NCBI GenBank assembly: GCA_902517365.1
Contig: CABYCA010000006.1
Location: forward strand, 1 to 27,306
From: an uncultured Bacteroidota bacterium
GTDB lineage: Bacteria; Bacteroidota; Bacteroidia; Flavobacteriales; Flavobacteriaceae
Length of the DNA: 27,306 nt
Direction: 5' to 3'
The notes under the pieces were generated by a model that saw only the letters and a program-made list of their open reading frames with translations, was not told where the DNA came from and did not search any database. Within the stretch, counting starts at the first letter, position 1; each line of letters begins with the position of its first letter. This document shows, one piece after another, positions 17,579 to 25,370 of the stretch. A program made the translations under genes and the position numbers.

Positions 17579-18624
17579 TAATCAATATTTTCTTTTATTT
17601 TTTCAATACGTCTTGATATATCAAATTTTGATATTATTCTATTCCTTGCCCGTTTTGACTCTTTTTCTCCTATGCCAGACAAAATAAAGTCTTTTACCTT
17701 TGGTAGATCTTTTTCAGTATCAAATAAAATTCCTGTGGTGCCAATTATATCTGGAATTCCAAAAACTCGCGAGCCTATCGGGAGACATCCACATAGCATA
17801 GCTTCACAGACTGAATTAGGTAGCCCCTCTAATCGAGATCCCTGAAAATAAAATTTATGCTTACAATAGAGATCTTTCATTTGAGTTTTAGTTTGAACTC
17901 CGATTACATTTACATTAGGGCTTAGGTTTATAAAGTTATCAATTTGAATCTTTGTTTCGCCAACAATTGTAAAAGTGACTTCTGGAACTAAAGATGCTAA
18001 TTTGTTAAAAATCTTTAAACCCTTAATGTTTATAACTCGTTCATCCGAGAAAAAGGCGGCTGTCAACACCCCTGTTTTTTGATTGTTCGAGTCATAATTC
18101 CAAAATCTGGCATCATACCCTGTTTTGATTTCCTTGATTAGAAGCTTTTTATGATTAGAAAAATTCCTAACTCCAGATACAATATTAAACTTCTCTTTAG
18201 CATACCCACATCCTTTCTCCAAAGATTTATGGACTACCCATATTTCACTAACTAAACTATAGTTAATTTTAGCCAACATAGACCTAATTCCTTTTTTGAA
18301 AAATAAACCGTGCTTGTTCTTCTTATCTACTATAGCATCATATCCACCAACAATGATAATAGATTTTTTTAAAAAAAGCTTTGAAAAAATAATTGGTATA
18401 AACGCATGATAATCATTAAACCAGATAATTACTATTCTCGAACGAGATACATAACAAACTGACTTTATTTTTTCTCTTATCCTGTTTATTACAAAAGATA
18501 ACATTGTTTTCTTTGGTGTGGATTGTATTTGAAAAACATTATACTCTAGCGCCTCTAGAATTGAAATGTCAGATTTAACAAAACTTCTTTTAATTGTATA
18601 AACTATCGTTGCATTCTTTTTCAA
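17578..18624 (-). CDS. GT4-like glycosyltransferase
   Basis: This 348-aa retaining glycosyltransferase of the GT-B fold carries the donor-site signature GSRLEGLPNSVCEAMLCGCLPI near residues 257-278, followed by GIPDIIGTTGILF. It uses a TTG start that overlaps the GH3 stop as TTGA. The next in-frame Met is about 40 residues in and would cut the N-terminal Rossmann fold, so TTG is favoured. The substrate is not known. It forms a pair with the pyruvyltransferase. Confidence 0.85.
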   Translation of the reverse strand: MKKNATIVYTIKRSFVKSDISILEALEYNVFQIQSTPKKTMLSFVINRIREKIKSVCYVSRSRIVIIWFNDYHAFIPIIFSKLFLKKSIIIVGGYDAIVDKKNKHGLFFKKGIRSMLAKINYSLVSEIWVVHKSLEKGCGYAKEKFNIVSGVRNFSNHKKLLIKEIKTGYDARFWNYDSNNQKTGVLTAAFFSDERVINIKGLKIFNKLASLVPEVTFTIVGETKIQIDNFINLSPNVNVIGVQTKTQMKDLYCKHKFYFQGSRLEGLPNSVCEAMLCGCLPIGSRVFGIPDIIGTTGILFDTEKDLPKVKDFILSGIGEKESKRARNRIISKFDISRRIEKIKENID

Positions 18625-20114
18625 GAGTTAAAAGCATTTAATTTATCAGCAATTTTTCTGTCATTTGAAAGCCTAGGAACTTTATTTTGACCCCCTAATC
18701 TTCCAATTGATTTCATATAATCGTTAAACCCTCCTTTTTTAACTGAAATTACCTTTAAGGGTTCTATTATTCCTCCATGAATCAGATCTTTGTAATAAAT
18801 GTTTTGATTAAGCATTTCCGATTCTAAAGTTTTCGAGAAGATCTTTATATCATCTGGATGGGTTTCAAATTCTACATACCACTCATGGCAGGGAAGCCCT
18901 TCTTTTGGATTTATATTGGGTGCAACAGTAAACTCTCTAATTGTTATATTATGATTATTTGTAGCAATCTTCATTGACTTTTCCACTTCTTCTGAAATAA
19001 CATGTTCTCCAAATGCTGATAAAAAATGTTTAATTCTTCCCGAAACAATTATTCTGTATGGTTTAGTTGAAGTAAATTTTACAGTATCTCCAATGTTATA
19101 GCCCCAAAGACCTGCAGAAGTAGATATAATCAATAAATAATTAACATTGACTTGCACATCTTTTAGTGTAATTCTTTCATATTTACCTTTTAAAAAATCT
19201 TTAGCTTTAATGAATTCATAAAATATATCATTATTCAACAATAGTAATAAATCAGTTTTGTCATCAATGAAATTATCTTGATAGCCGAAAAATCCTTCTG
19301 ATGCTGGAAAGGTTGCTATTGTATCGATCTTTTTTCCAAATAATTTATCAAATGTTGATTTGTATGGATCAAAGCTTACGCCTCCATATACATATAGTGA
19401 CAAGTCAGGAAAGACTTCCTTTATTGTTTTTTTTTCATTAGATACAATCTTTTCAAAATACATTTGGACCCATGATGGTATTCCTGCTATAATTGTCATT
19501 TTTTCTCCAACTGTTTCTTTAATTATAGCATCAACTTTTTTCTCCCAATCCTCAATACTGTTGGTTTTCCATGAGGGTTTTCTGTTATTTAAAAATAGTT
19601 TTGGAATATAGTGAGCGCTAATACCTGAAAGTCTACCAATAAAAACACCGTTTTTTTTGTCTAATTTAGGGCTGCCTTGAAGAAACATATGTTTTCCGCT
19701 TATTGGACTGTAGTTTTTTGTCTTTAAAAAATAATTTAAAAGTGCATCTCTTGCTGAATTGATGTGAGTTCGAATTGATTCTTTTGTTATTGGAATGTAT
19801 TTTGCGCCTGACGTAGTCCCGCTGGTTTTAGCAAAATAAAGAGGTTGTCCAGGCCATAGGATGCTCTTTTCTCCTGCAACAACTTTGTCAACATAAGGTT
19901 TTAAAGCTTCATAATCTCTGATTGGAACTTGATTTTGAAAATCCTTATAATTTTTTATGCTTGAAAAGCTGTGATCTTTACCAAACTCTGTGTTGATTGC
20001 TTTTTTTAATAATTTATTAAACGTTTGATTTTGAGATTCCAGTGGATTTGAAATCCATTTATTATTTCGTTTTTTAACTAGTCTAGCTAAAAGTATTGTA
20101 ATTAAAGTTTTCAT
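18621..20114 (-). CDS. GH3-family acyl-acid-amido synthetase-like protein
   Basis: This 497-aa protein belongs to the ANL adenylate-forming superfamily and is related to plant GH3 enzymes. The ATP-binding P-loop TSGTTSGAK is at about residues 97-105. Further blocks are YGGVSFDPY and a C-terminal half with VSGRIKHFLSAFGEHVISEE. Bacterial GH3 proteins are widespread in Bacteroidota but their substrate is unknown; an amide bond between an acid and an amine is expected from the family. It directly abuts the M23 peptidase gene (0-nt gap) and overlaps GT4, so envelope work is a reasonable guess. Confidence 0.9.
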   Translation of the reverse strand: MKTLITILLARLVKKRNNKWISNPLESQNQTFNKLLKKAINTEFGKDHSFSSIKNYKDFQNQVPIRDYEALKPYVDKVVAGEKSILWPGQPLYFAKTSGTTSGAKYIPITKESIRTHINSARDALLNYFLKTKNYSPISGKHMFLQGSPKLDKKNGVFIGRLSGISAHYIPKLFLNNRKPSWKTNSIEDWEKKVDAIIKETVGEKMTIIAGIPSWVQMYFEKIVSNEKKTIKEVFPDLSLYVYGGVSFDPYKSTFDKLFGKKIDTIATFPASEGFFGYQDNFIDDKTDLLLLLNNDIFYEFIKAKDFLKGKYERITLKDVQVNVNYLLIISTSAGLWGYNIGDTVKFTSTKPYRIIVSGRIKHFLSAFGEHVISEEVEKSMKIATNNHNITIREFTVAPNINPKEGLPCHEWYVEFETHPDDIKIFSKTLESEMLNQNIYYKDLIHGGIIEPLKVISVKKGGFNDYMKSIGRLGGQNKVPRLSNDRKIADKLNAFNS

Positions 20115-20972
20115 TTAAAACTCAATATAGCTTTGGGGGTCAACTGGCTCACCTTGATACCATAATTCGAAATGAAGATGAGGGCCTGTTGTTAGCTCTC
20201 CAGTATTTCCGGTAAAAGCAATTATTTCTCCCGTCCCAACTCTGTCTCCTTGACTTTTAACAATAGAAGAATTATGCTTATAGATTGATGTCAAGCCATT
20301 TAAATGTTCAATTATAATTACAAATCCTGTTTCTGAAGTCCATTCAGAGAATACAACAATTCCTTCGCTGATAGAATGAACAGGAGAGTTCTCGGGCATA
20401 ACAATATCAACTCCATAATGTTTGCTATTTATATCAAAAGCTGATGAAAGACCTCCTTTTGCTGGAGGAAAAAGTACAGCTGTAAATCTCTCTCCTTTAA
20501 TATCAAATGCATTATACTTGTCTTCCTCCTCAACCAAAGCTCTTAACAACGAGTCTTCCTGATTTGTATCTACAATCTTTAACTCCGTGACCCTGTTTTC
20601 ATTGCTACTTAAGTTTTCGTCCAACTCTTCATATGAAATATTGCCAGATAATAAGTCTTTTAGTGAGTTGATATAATTACCTTGTTGTATGTAAAGACTT
20701 TCCAATGAATCAAGTTTCATTGAATTCTCAACTGCATTTTGCCTTAACTCAATACTAGTATAACCTCTAAAATATTCCTTAAGAGGGGTAAAGTATATTA
20801 GTAAAAAAGAGGCAGATAAAACGAATAGAAAGACAATGAAGGAAGATAAAACAATATTAAGTGATGATGAAGACATGAGCTTCTTCCTTTCAAGTGTTTT
20901 TTCATTTACTAGAAGTATGTGATACCTCTCAGAAAGTTTGTCTAGTAGAGTATGTTTTTTCTTTTTAGGCAT
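20115..20972 (-). CDS. M23 peptidoglycan endopeptidase
   Basis: This is a membrane-anchored zinc metallopeptidase of 285 aa that should cut peptidoglycan cross-links. The layout is a cytoplasmic N-terminus (MPKKKKHTLLDKLSERYH), a transmembrane helix (about 39-62), coiled coil (about 75-150), and LytM domain (about 160-283). Zinc ligands are intact: His185/Asp189 (HYGVD) and HLHFE with His265 and His267. It therefore differs from the degenerate LytM protein at 3595-4803. The gene heads the operon to GH3, GT4, pyruvyltransferase and purD. Its -7 box lies only 6 nt before the ATG. Confidence 0.93.
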   Translation of the reverse strand: MPKKKKHTLLDKLSERYHILLVNEKTLERKKLMSSSSLNIVLSSFIVFLFVLSASFLLIYFTPLKEYFRGYTSIELRQNAVENSMKLDSLESLYIQQGNYINSLKDLLSGNISYEELDENLSSNENRVTELKIVDTNQEDSLLRALVEEEDKYNAFDIKGERFTAVLFPPAKGGLSSAFDINSKHYGVDIVMPENSPVHSISEGIVVFSEWTSETGFVIIIEHLNGLTSIYKHNSSIVKSQGDRVGTGEIIAFTGNTGELTTGPHLHFELWYQGEPVDPQSYIEF

Positions 20973-20977
20973 TAATG

Positions 20978-20985
20978 CAAATATA
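20978..20985 (-). promoter_or_regulatory. -7 promoter box upstream of the M23 peptidase
   Basis: The minus strand reads TATATTTG, a full match to TAnnTTTG. It ends 5 nt before the ATG (at 20972), so the transcript would start at or within a few bases of the start codon. There is no clear -33 TTTG. Confidence 0.55.
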
Positions 20986-21047
20986 TGTATACTTCGGCAT
21001 AAGTTATTATATGATTAATAAATTCACTTTACAAAAAATAATTCAGT

Positions 21048-21055
21048 AAATTTGT
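21048..21055 (+). promoter_or_regulatory. -7 promoter box upstream of tatA
   Basis: TAAATTTG matches TAnnTTTG and ends 31 nt before the tatA ATG at 21087. No good -33 TTTG was seen. The region 20973-21086 between the divergent M23 and tatA genes is otherwise A/T-rich and empty. Confidence 0.5.
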
Positions 21056-21086
21056 ATTAAGAACTAAGTTCAATAAATATTTAAAT

Positions 21087-21239
21087 ATGATAGGTGGACC
21101 TCAAATTATTTTAATAATTATCGTTGTTCTGTTACTGTTTGGTGGTAGAAAGATTCCTGAGCTTATGAGAGGACTTGGAAGCGGTATAAAGGAGTTTAAA
21201 AAAGCTACTAAGGAAGAAGACGAAGATTCAAAGGAATAA
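21087..21239 (+). CDS. tatA: Twin-arginine translocase subunit TatA
   Basis: This small 50-aa protein has an N-terminal transmembrane helix (about residues 5-19: [16 protein letters not shown]). A TatA-type hinge and amphipathic helix follow ([20 protein letters not shown], about 19-38), and the tail is acidic. The Phe-Gly hinge ([10 protein letters not shown]) is the family's signature. TatA forms the pore that moves folded proteins through the inner membrane; its partner TatC is not in the window. The gene is too short for common ORF cut-offs but the codons and motif are clear. A 5-nt gap separates it from the convergent DUF4837 gene. Confidence 0.93.
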   Translation: MIGGPQIILIIIVVLLLFGGRKIPELMRGLGSGIKEFKKATKEEDEDSKE

Positions 21240-21244
21240 TAGCT

Positions 21245-22222
21245 CTATTTAGCAATTTCCATTGTTGTTATTATAGTGTTTAATTCAAACATATAGTCTC
21301 TCTTGCTTTCTGATGGTGCAAACGAAAAACCCTCAATAACAATATTTCTTTTATTTATTGTGTCTCTTATAATATAATTGATATATGGCCCTGCCATAAA
21401 ATCATTTTGAACCTCCCATGTGCCCTTTGTTAATATTGCATCAAGATTATTAACTTTTGTTTTATAGTAATAGGGAAGGTATGCTCTTTCCGTAATCATA
21501 TATGAGCCTGGAACTCTACCTGGAACATATATTTTTCCAATTGAATCTCTTATTGCAGGTATTCTTTCTTCTATTTTTTTTAGATCAATATTCAGTGGCA
21601 ATGTATATGCAATAATATTAAGATGTCCTTTTACTACCTGTTTTTCAATCCAAAGAAAATTTGTTGTGTCTTTAACTGTAGAATATGCGTCTGGAAAAGT
21701 AAGGTTAATTCCAAAACGATCTTCAAGTTGGGGATCATCGTTTAGAGACTTTCTCATTCTACGAATTTTTTCAACTCTTTCATTTTCAGAAATCGATCTT
21801 AATAAAAGATCCTTATTTTCATCAAAATAAAAATTTATCACCCCCTCATCTTCACCGGTTATTATAGCTGCTATTTGTGGTCTTGCCCACAAATTTTTAA
21901 TTAACCTAAAACCTTGGCCTGTTGTGTCTTTTCTAAAGACAATTATATTTCTACTACTTCTTGCGAAGCCTTTAAATATTGATGGCTGTATATAATACAA
22001 ATCATATTTAGGTTCGTCAAACGGCAGTCCTTCGTATGGCTCAGTCAAAGATTCCTTGATGTTGTTTCCAAGACTTCCCTCCCATAAACTATTGTTCATT
22101 ACAATAGTTAAGGCATTAATATTACCATTTGATTCTGGAACGTATGGTTTGGAACTGTCTGATTGACATGAAATGAAAAGCATCCAAGATAAGATAATTA
22201 AAAAGTTGTTTCTTTTATTCAT
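21245..22222 (-). CDS. DUF4837 lipoprotein
   Basis: This 325-aa protein has a lipoprotein signal peptide (MNKRNNFLIILSWMLFISC, Cys at residue 19). I chose the ATG at 22222 because the 29 extra upstream codons, open to 22309, are basic and show no signal. They also lie inside pgk. The ATG overlaps the pgk stop as ATGA, so translation is coupled. The mature part is a soluble domain of unknown role that is conserved in Bacteroidota. It should sit in the outer membrane or periplasm. Confidence 0.8.
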   Translation of the reverse strand: MNKRNNFLIILSWMLFISCQSDSSKPYVPESNGNINALTIVMNNSLWEGSLGNNIKESLTEPYEGLPFDEPKYDLYYIQPSIFKGFARSSRNIIVFRKDTTGQGFRLIKNLWARPQIAAIITGEDEGVINFYFDENKDLLLRSISENERVEKIRRMRKSLNDDPQLEDRFGINLTFPDAYSTVKDTTNFLWIEKQVVKGHLNIIAYTLPLNIDLKKIEERIPAIRDSIGKIYVPGRVPGSYMITERAYLPYYYKTKVNNLDAILTKGTWEVQNDFMAGPYINYIIRDTINKRNIVIEGFSFAPSESKRDYMFELNTIITTMEIAK

Positions 22223-23406
22223 TGCATCAAAGCCTTTACGCCTGGAAGAATCTTTCCCTCTAAACTTTCTAAAAGAGCTCCTCCTCCAGTTGAAATATAG
22301 CCAACCCACTCCTCTTTTCCAAGCTTTTTTAATGCTGCTATTGAGTCTCCCCCTCCAACTATTATATTAATTCCTTTTTCTTTTGCTTCTCTAAGAGAGT
22401 TACATATTGATCTTGTTCCATCAGAAAATAAATCCTTTTCAAAAACTCCCATAGGTCCGTTCCAAAAAATTGTATTACTTGTTAGAATTTCTTGATTAAA
22501 AATTTCCATAGACTTTTTTCCAATATCTAGCCCCATCCATCCTTCCTGTATCTCTTTTGAATTAAAGGTTGAGATTTGATCGTTATTATCAAAGTCTTTT
22601 GAAGCTTTTGTGTCTAAAGGCAAAATTATTTTTTTATCTAATCTTTGTGCTAAACTTAAAATTTCCTTTGCATTGGTAATTAGTTCATTTTCTAACAGAG
22701 AGTTTCCAATTTGTCCTCCTTTTGCTTTAATAAAAGTGTATGCCATTCCTCCTCCAATTATAATTTTATCTACGTTCCTAATCAGGTTATACAGAATACC
22801 CAGTTTACTTGAGACTTTTGCCCCTCCCAAAATTGCAAGAACAGGTTTTTTGCCATTATTAGCAATTTGATTTATTGCCTCAAGCTCTTTTTGAAGAAGC
22901 TTACCTGCAAATTTTTTGTTATCAAAATATTCAGTAATTACCGCTGTTGATGCATGTTCTCTATGACAAGTTCCAAAAGCATCATTTACATAAATATCCC
23001 CTAGTTTTGCAAGGTTCTCAGCAAACACTTTGTCCCCTAAAGTTTCTTCTTTATAAAAACGAAGATTTTCCATAAGAATAATACTTCCTTGATCTAATTT
23101 AGATATCGCTTCCTGTGCACCCTGGCCAATACAATCTTCATAGAAAAATACTGGCTGGTTTAATACCAAAGAAACTGTGTCTACTATTTTTTTTAGAGAA
23201 AATTTTTTTTCTTTTCCTTTTGGTCTTCCAAGATGAGATATTAAGATACATGTTCCTCCTTTTTCTAGAATTAAATCAACTGTCTCTTTACATGCCATAA
23301 TTCTCGTAGTATCAGTTACATTGTCATTATCGTCTAATGGGACATTTAAATCAACTCTTACAATTACTTTTTTGTTTTTTAAGTCTTGTTTTTCTAGATC
23401 GGACAT
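22219..23406 (-). CDS. pgk: Phosphoglycerate kinase
   Basis: This glycolytic enzyme makes ATP from 1,3-bisphosphoglycerate. It has 395 aa, the usual length. Conserved blocks include VRVDLNVPLDDN (residues 16-27), SHLGRPKG (about 59-66), MENLRFYKEE and FGTCHREHAST. The C-terminal GGGDSIAALKKLG, followed by YISTGGGALLESLEGK, matches the nucleotide site. It is followed at once by the coupled DUF4837 gene and is divergent from holB. Confidence 0.98.
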   Translation of the reverse strand: MSDLEKQDLKNKKVIVRVDLNVPLDDNDNVTDTTRIMACKETVDLILEKGGTCILISHLGRPKGKEKKFSLKKIVDTVSLVLNQPVFFYEDCIGQGAQEAISKLDQGSIILMENLRFYKEETLGDKVFAENLAKLGDIYVNDAFGTCHREHASTAVITEYFDNKKFAGKLLQKELEAINQIANNGKKPVLAILGGAKVSSKLGILYNLIRNVDKIIIGGGMAYTFIKAKGGQIGNSLLENELITNAKEILSLAQRLDKKIILPLDTKASKDFDNNDQISTFNSKEIQEGWMGLDIGKKSMEIFNQEILTSNTIFWNGPMGVFEKDLFSDGTRSICNSLREAKEKGINIIVGGGDSIAALKKLGKEEWVGYISTGGGALLESLEGKILPGVKALMQ

Positions 23407-23417
23407 TTTAATATTAT

Positions 23418-23451
23418 TTTGTCGACAAAGATATAATATGATATATATTTG
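23418..23451 (+). promoter_or_regulatory. Promoter of holB overlapping a 12-bp palindrome
   Basis: TTTG at 23418-23421 and TATATTTG at 23444-23451 are separated by 22 nt, slightly longer than ideal. The ATG at 23455 starts only 4 nt after the -7 box, so the mRNA may be leaderless. The TTTG is the left arm of the perfect palindrome TTTGTCGACAAA (23418-23429), whose right arm is part of the divergent pgk -7 box. Confidence 0.5.
23426..23433 (-). promoter_or_regulatory. -7 promoter box upstream of pgk
   Basis: The minus strand reads TATCTTTG (full match to TAnnTTTG), 19 nt before the pgk ATG. No -33 TTTG was found at the right spacing. The box overlaps the right arm of the palindrome at 23418-23429. 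Confidence 0.5.
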
Positions 23452-23454
23452 AGT

Positions 23455-24552
23455 ATGAATTTAGATAAGATTTTAGGTCAAGGACATATTAAAGAAAGGA
23501 TCTATGATTCAATTCAAAAAAAAAATTTTCCTCAATCAAAGATTCTTGTAGATAAAGATGGGTATGGTGGTTTGAATTTCGCTATTGAAATTGCTCGAGA
23601 GCTTTTAAATCAAAAAAACTCTTTTAAAGGAGATGTTTTGGATCATCCTGATTTACATTTTTCATTTCCAACTTTTACGTCTGTTAAAGATACTGAAACT
23701 CTCTATGCTGAATGGATATCTTTTATTAAACAATTTCCTTTCTCTAATTTTCAAAAATGGTCAAGTTTTATTGGTAACACAACTTCTCAAGGATCTATAA
23801 AGGTCCCTGAAGTCGATAAAATTCAGAAGAAAGCAGTTCTTAAACCATTTCTAGGAGGAAATAAAGTCTTTATTTTATGGGGTTCTGAAACAATGATGCC
23901 TCAAACCTCTAATAAGCTTTTAAAAATATTAGAAGAACCGCCTATTAACACATATTTTATTTTAATAACTAATAGTTTACAGAATCTTTTGCCTACAATA
24001 ATATCAAGATGTCAAATTTCAAACCTTGGACCTGTTGAGCATGATGAGCACAAACAATTTTTAGAAAGTTTAGTTAGTGATATTGACTATGATTTAATTG
24101 TAAAGTCCTCTAGAGGAAGTATTTCAAGGGCGTTAAACTATATAGATGAGGATTATTTGTCAATCTCTCATGAACAAAATTTTATTGATTGTTTAAGGTT
24201 TGCCTTTCTTGCAAAAAAAAGTAAAAAAGCTGTTTTGGCTCTTACCAAATGGTCTGACGAAATTTCTAAGAACTCTAGAGAACAACAAAAAGAATTTCTC
24301 TGTTTTTGTTCCTTTCTTATTAGGGAAGCTATGCTTATAAGCTATAAATCTGAAAACCTAACTTCTTTTGTTTCAAATTCAGATTTCAAAGTAGGTAAGC
24401 TTTCTCCATTCGTTCACAGTAAAAATTTAATTGAAATAATTGACTTAATCGAGGATTCACATTACTCCATTTCAAGAAACGTTAATTCTAAAATTGTTTT
24501 CACTTCGTTTGCAATTAAAATGACAAAACTTATTAATACTCCTGAAGATTAA
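23455..24552 (+). CDS. holB: DNA polymerase III delta' subunit-like ATPase
   Basis: This is a clamp-loader AAA+ protein of 365 aa. The ATG at 23455 was preferred; a TTG at 23449 would overlap the promoter's -7 box. The N-terminal start LGQGHIKERIYDSI fits the DnaX/HolB family. The P-loop is degenerate (DKDGYGGLNFAIEIA rather than GxxGxGKT), as expected for delta'. The sensor-like blocks KVFILWGSETMMPQTSNKLLKILEEPP and TIISRCQI are clear. It loads the sliding clamp with DnaX and HolA, which are elsewhere. The stop codon shares TTAA with the convergent methyltransferase gene. Confidence 0.9.
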   Translation: MNLDKILGQGHIKERIYDSIQKKNFPQSKILVDKDGYGGLNFAIEIARELLNQKNSFKGDVLDHPDLHFSFPTFTSVKDTETLYAEWISFIKQFPFSNFQKWSSFIGNTTSQGSIKVPEVDKIQKKAVLKPFLGGNKVFILWGSETMMPQTSNKLLKILEEPPINTYFILITNSLQNLLPTIISRCQISNLGPVEHDEHKQFLESLVSDIDYDLIVKSSRGSISRALNYIDEDYLSISHEQNFIDCLRFAFLAKKSKKAVLALTKWSDEISKNSREQQKEFLCFCSFLIREAMLISYKSENLTSFVSNSDFKVGKLSPFVHSKNLIEIIDLIEDSHYSISRNVNSKIVFTSFAIKMTKLINTPED

Positions 24553-25334
24553 TTTCTTTTAAAGACATAAAACGAGGAAGAGTATTTAGACGTAAAAAGT
24601 GCTAATATATTTGAAATAGAACCAATGACTAATGCATTAATCCATGGAAAAATAGATTTTTTGTATTTCGACGAGAGGTATGATACATAGTAAGAATCCA
24701 GCCACAAAGGGTGTTTAGAAATTAAACTAAACCCTTTTTCTTTCATGAGATTTTCTAAAGAATTATGATTAAAATGATATAAGTGTCTGGGGACATCCCA
24801 AGCAGCCCAATGTTTTCGATATACTTTTGAATCAAAACTATCTCTATTTGGAACTGCCAAAACTAGAGCGCCGTTATGTTTTAATATTTTTTCTATTCTA
24901 ATTATTGTCTTATTAATATCTGGAACATGCTCTAGAACATGCCACATCATAATCACATCATGCTGATTATCAATTACTTGTAAGCTTTTTGGTTTATTAA
25001 TTATTGGATCATATACCTGAACATTTATCTTCTTTTTTTTCAAAAATTTAGCAAAATGTCCATCACCAGACCCATAATCTAAAATTATACTTGATGGTTG
25101 TAGGATTTTATGTAAAACTTTTAACTTATAGGAAAACATTATGTTTTGTGAGAGCATGTAAAAAAAAGAGAGAACACCTTTCTTTTTATTATGAGGGAGA
25201 TAATTTTCATTTTCATAATATTTGTTGTAGTTGTGATTATTCGCTACATCTGTCCAAACAATATTAGTGTTATTATCAAGGAAAAGGTTGAAGTGCTCGT
25301 TCGAAGCAACGTAATCTTTTGTTCTTAAAACCAT
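24549..25334 (-). CDS. Class I SAM-dependent methyltransferase
   Basis: This 261-aa methyltransferase of the UbiG/Coq3-like fold carries SAM motif I, ILDYGSGDGHFAKFL. A D-rich motif II follows (VIMMWHVLEHVPDINKT) and a conserved AVPNRDSFDSKVYRKHWAAWDVPRHLYHF block typical of C- or O-methyltransferases in Bacteroidota. The C-terminus has a hydrophobic stretch (about 30 residues from the end) that could touch the membrane. I chose the ATG at 25334; a GTG at 25361 is within the parS site. The substrate is unknown. It lies 36 nt after mnmG. Confidence 0.82.
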   Translation of the reverse strand: MVLRTKDYVASNEHFNLFLDNNTNIVWTDVANNHNYNKYYENENYLPHNKKKGVLSFFYMLSQNIMFSYKLKVLHKILQPSSIILDYGSGDGHFAKFLKKKKINVQVYDPIINKPKSLQVIDNQHDVIMMWHVLEHVPDINKTIIRIEKILKHNGALVLAVPNRDSFDSKVYRKHWAAWDVPRHLYHFNHNSLENLMKEKGFSLISKHPLWLDSYYVSYLSSKYKKSIFPWINALVIGSISNILALFTSKYSSSFYVFKRN

Positions 25335-25353
25335 TCTGTCTTTTTTGAGTGAC

Positions 25354-25369
25354 TGTTTCACGTGGAACT
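25354..25369. promoter_or_regulatory. parS-like ParB-binding site, right of mnmG stop
   Basis: The plus strand reads TGTTTCACGTGGAACT. Its reverse complement, AGTTCCACGTGAAACA, differs by one base from the known parS form TGTTCCACGTGAAACA. It lies in the 36-nt gap between mnmG and the methyltransferase, right at the mnmG stop codon. The match is seen directly; binding by ParB is inferred from the established parS consensus. Confidence 0.8.
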
Positions 25370-25370
25370 T

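Noticed and set aside
22223..22309. 29-codon N-terminal extension of the DUF4837 gene
   Set aside because: It lies inside pgk and is rich in Arg and Trp with no signal peptide, whereas the ATG at 22222 gives a proper lipoprotein signal.
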